Assembly: GCF_046097095.1 (NCBI RefSeq)
Contig: NZ_CP175698.1
Span: 992,001-1,056,000 of the forward strand
Reading direction: 5' to 3'
From: Natrinema sp046097095
GTDB lineage: Archaea; Halobacteriota; Halobacteria; Halobacteriales; Natrialbaceae
DNA length: 64,000 nt
Under the pieces are notes generated by a model. The model worked only from the letters and a program-made list of their open reading frames with translations, was not told the DNA's origin and ran no database searches. Shown one piece after another: positions 61,584-64,000 of this stretch. Every line of letters starts with the position of its first letter. Position 1 is the stretch's first letter. A program made the translations under genes and the position numbers.

Positions 61584-61874
61584 ATGAGTTCACGGACGCC
61601 ACAGGAATGCATCGACCGCGCGCTCGACGAAGCGACCGACGAGGAGACGCGAGCGGCCGCGATTCGCGAGCTGAAAACGGCCAACGAGTGCGACGAACTC
61701 GAGGCACTCGTTCGACGGGAAACCCTAGAGGAGCAGTTCCGACGGCAGGCCCTCGAGGCGCTGGCGACGCCCCAGTGTAACTCGACGCTTCGCGAGGTCG
61801 TCGAGGAGGAGTCACTCGGCGGATCGCTGCGGGAAGACGCCGAGGAACTACTCGCGACCGTTGAGGACGACTGA
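61584..61874 (+). CDS. Small HEAT-like helical protein
   Basis: 96 residues: SRTPQECIDRALDEATDEET, then repeated helices with RAAAIRELKTANECDELEAL and RREFxxQALEAL-like patterns. Two short HEAT-type repeats are plausible. Highly acidic. Function unknown. Between the ion channel and purC. Confidence 0.7.
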   Translation: MSSRTPQECIDRALDEATDEETRAAAIRELKTANECDELEALVRRETLEEQFRRQALEALATPQCNSTLREVVEEESLGGSLREDAEELLATVEDD

Positions 61875-62015
61875 GTGAGCGGCCCGATCACCGGCCGCGC
61901 CGTCGGACTGGCGGCCGCACCGTATCCGCCGGACGGATACTGAAACCTTCTTACCGTCCGACCACGGCAACTGGGGTATGAACCGCGGCGGCGGCCACGT
62001 TCTGGGGTGTCTCGT

Positions 62016-63035
62016 ATGACGAGTGTCAAAGAGTTCCGCATCGAGGAGGAGGCGACCGCCGACGACCTCGGTCGCGGCTCGTTCGTCTTCACCGACGACT
62101 ACTCGGTGTTCGACTGGGGGAAGATGCCCGATCAGATCCCACAGAAGGGCGCGAGCCTCTGTACGATGGGCGCGTTCAATTTCGAGCTGCTCGAGGCCGA
62201 GGGCGTGCCGACCCATTACCGCGGTATCGTCGAGAACGGCGACGTCATCGGACTCGAGGACGCTTCCCACCCGCCCTGGGAGATGGCCATCGGGCTGACG
62301 CAGGTGCCCGACTTACCCCACGAGGGCCGCGAATACGACTACGGCCGGTATCACGACGCGGCCGGCGAGAACTACCTGATCCCCCTCGAGATCGTCTTTC
62401 GCAACCGCGTCCCCGTCGGCTCGAGCCTGCGACGCCGGACCGAACCCGCCGACCACGGCCTCGACTTCGACGAGTGGCCCGACGAGGCCGTCGACTTAGC
62501 CGAGCCGATCGTCGAGTTCACCACGAAGTACGAGGAAAGCGACCGCCAGCTCGAGCGCGACGAGGCCAACGAGATCGCCGGACAAGCGGCGATCGACGAC
62601 CTCGAGTCGGTCGCCCGCGAGGTCAATCAAATCGTCACCGATCAGGCCGATTCCGCCGGATTGGTCCACGAAGACGGCAAAATCGAGTGTCTCTACTATC
62701 AGGGAGAGATCCGCGTTGCCGACGTCGTCGGCACCTTCGACGAGAATCGGTTCAGCTACGAGGGCGTCCAGCTTTCGAAGGAGGTGCTCCGCCAGTACCA
62801 CAAGCGCACGCAGCCCGAGTGGGTCCAGGCCGTCGATGTCGCCAAAGCGGAGGCCAAACGGGAGGACGTCGCCGACTGGAAGTCGCTGTGTGACACGGAG
62901 CCAGCGCCACTCGAGGAGGCGGTCCTCGAGACCGCCCGTGACATGTACTGTGCCGGAGCCAACGCGTACACCGGTCGGGAGCTATTCGACGCGCCGCCGC
63001 TCTCGAGTGCGATCGGCGCGGTCCAACGGCTGTAG
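62016..63035 (+). CDS. purC: Phosphoribosylaminoimidazolesuccinocarboxamide synthase
   Basis: 339 residues making SAICAR from CAIR and aspartate in purine synthesis. MTSVKEFRIEEEATADDLGRGSFVF leads to FTDDYSVFDWGKMPDQIPQKG, the SAICAR synthase signature, then NYLIPLEIVFRNRVPVGSSL and the C-terminal helices. Bacterial PurC is about 240 residues; haloarchaeal copies are longer, as here. The ATG at 62016 is preferred over the in-frame GTG at 62007. Confidence 0.94.
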   Translation: MTSVKEFRIEEEATADDLGRGSFVFTDDYSVFDWGKMPDQIPQKGASLCTMGAFNFELLEAEGVPTHYRGIVENGDVIGLEDASHPPWEMAIGLTQVPDLPHEGREYDYGRYHDAAGENYLIPLEIVFRNRVPVGSSLRRRTEPADHGLDFDEWPDEAVDLAEPIVEFTTKYEESDRQLERDEANEIAGQAAIDDLESVAREVNQIVTDQADSAGLVHEDGKIECLYYQGEIRVADVVGTFDENRFSYEGVQLSKEVLRQYHKRTQPEWVQAVDVAKAEAKREDVADWKSLCDTEPAPLEEAVLETARDMYCAGANAYTGRELFDAPPLSSAIGAVQRL

Positions 63036-63176
63036 GCGGGAGGCGGCCCAGACGGGCGTCGCTCCCGACGGTGGTGCGTCGCTCTTGACGGGAGGACGTC
63101 GCTCCCGACGGCGGCGCGACTCACGCTTGCACGTGAGTGCCCAACCCCGATAACGATCACCGGCGACCCATCGCGT

Positions 63177-63584
63177 ATGCAAGACGACGAGTTCTACGGA
63201 CTGGTCCAAGAGGCGGGCCACCTCGACACGACCGACCGCGCACGAACGACGACCGAGGCCGTCCTCGAGACGCTCGGCGAGGCGCTGACCGGCGGCGAAG
63301 CCAAGGACGTCGCCGCCCAACTCCCGGACGAGATGGCCGCGACCATCGCTGACGCCGACCACGACGGGGCCGGCTACGATCGGGCGGCGTTCGTCGAACG
63401 CGTCGGCGAGCACCTCCGCGACACCGATATCGAGCCCGACGATGCGGAACGGTACGCCGACGCAGTCACCGACGCCCTCGCGGTCGCGCTGACCGACGGG
63501 GAGCTCCGGGACCTGAAGGCACAACTCGACGACGACCTCGACCCGCTGTTCGAGGGCGTCACGATCGACCGGGAAAACGCGTAA
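63177..63584 (+). CDS. DUF2267 protein
   Basis: 135 residues: MQDDEFYGLVQEAGHLDTTDRA, then LGEALTGGEAKDVAAQLPDE and DLKAQLDDDLDPLF. The DUF2267 pattern of two helical halves with the AxxQLP motif. Function unknown; soluble and acidic. Confidence 0.88.
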   Translation: MQDDEFYGLVQEAGHLDTTDRARTTTEAVLETLGEALTGGEAKDVAAQLPDEMAATIADADHDGAGYDRAAFVERVGEHLRDTDIEPDDAERYADAVTDALAVALTDGELRDLKAQLDDDLDPLFEGVTIDRENA

Positions 63585-63748
63585 CGGACGCCGTGAGTCG
63601 CCTCGAGAAGAGGTCTCCTCTCGTCATCACGAACCGGCTCATCACCCGGAAGTATCCGCCACGGAGCCCAACCGGAAGGCTCGGCCGACCGTGGCCGATA
63701 CGGCCGAAATGGATTCGTTAAAGTGGGTCTCGGACCACCGGTCAACCG

Positions 63749-63913
63749 ATGACTGACTCGACGGATGAGGCCGGACCCGAGTGTCGACAGTGTGGCGATC
63801 CCGTCGGATCGTCCCCCGAACAGCGCGTGATCACGACGGTCGAAGACGGAACGGCCGTCTACAAACGCTTCTGTGATGACGACTGCCGCGAGCGCTGGGA
63901 TACGTCGGCGTAA
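63749..63913 (+). CDS. Very small zinc-finger protein (DUF7576-like)
   Basis: 54 residues from the ATG at 63749. It contains CRQCGDPVG (CxxC) and, near the C-terminus, CDDDCRERW (CxxxC), a plausible treble-clef site. The stop is TAA at 63911-63913. Short haloarchaeal family, number from memory; function unknown. Confidence 0.7.
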   Translation: MTDSTDEAGPECRQCGDPVGSSPEQRVITTVEDGTAVYKRFCDDDCRERWDTSA

Positions 63914-63984
63914 CTGGGAGTCGACGGCGTCGACGGACGAGAGCGACCCCAACAGTCAACCCCGTGCAAGGCGGACCGTCGACT

Positions 63985-64000
63985 ATGGCGTCGGACGGAA
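63985..64000 (+). CDS. Possible 5' end of a gene, cut by window edge
   Basis: ATG at 63985 opens MASDG before the window ends. Only 16 bases are present; nothing about its product can be said. Confidence 0.25.

Overview
The window is a gene-dense, GC-rich piece of a haloarchaeal chromosome, most likely from the Natrialbaceae (Natrinema/Haloterrigena/Natrialba type; the genus is inference). The evidence is strongly acidic proteins, Tat-type signal peptides with lipoboxes, PGF-CTERM surface anchors, a CetZ tubulin, F420 biosynthesis genes, HerA/NurA, stand-alone RAM (Lrp ligand-binding) proteins and many small zinc-ribbon proteins. Promoters look like TATA boxes 25-30 bases before leaderless starts. 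I see no rRNA, tRNA, CRISPR, transposase or integrase, so this looks like core chromosome, not an island.

Layout. 1-6.7 kb: the 5' part of an MTA phosphorylase, a MATE exporter, Spo0M, a phosphoribosyltransferase and a TRAP-TAXI transporter pair. 7-13.5 kb: thiC behind a repeat-containing promoter, a lipoprotein hydrolase with a lost nucleophile, a PhzF protein and PEP synthase. 13.5-18 kb: small membrane and regulatory genes, a secreted repeat protein, and a Vms1-type peptidyl-tRNA hydrolase. 18.4-20.5 kb: a DUF1611 (DgcN-like) gene overlapping an enolase-superfamily epimerase (DgcA-like), probably a D-glutamate pathway. 20.5-31.4 kb: mostly uncharacterised surface, membrane and regulatory proteins, plus PspA and an M23 peptidase. 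31.5-34.1 kb: a short-chain dehydrogenase and an acyl-CoA synthetase.

34.2-39.7 kb holds herA and nurA (DNA end resection), separated by a cohesin-domain surface protein, a two-domain HTH regulator and a small conserved gene. 40.3 kb is gpmI with a hairpin-encoded insertion. 42.9-46.4 kb is the most striking locus: a Tat-exported PhoX-type phosphatase ending in a cohesin-like module and a duplicated dockerin, overlapping a gene for a PGF-CTERM-anchored protein with a related cohesin-like module. Then come a cation exchanger, O-acetylhomoserine sulfhydrylase with a structured 3' region, DUF5813, and a RAM-trkA-RAM potassium-uptake group.

52-63 kb: thymidylate kinase, an NAD-binding epimerase-like protein, cetZ, then cofC, cofG and cofH for coenzyme F420 (with a deaminase and a dehydrogenase between cofG and cofH), an ion channel with an unusual filter, purC, a DUF2267 protein and a small zinc-finger gene. 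The window ends just inside another possible gene.
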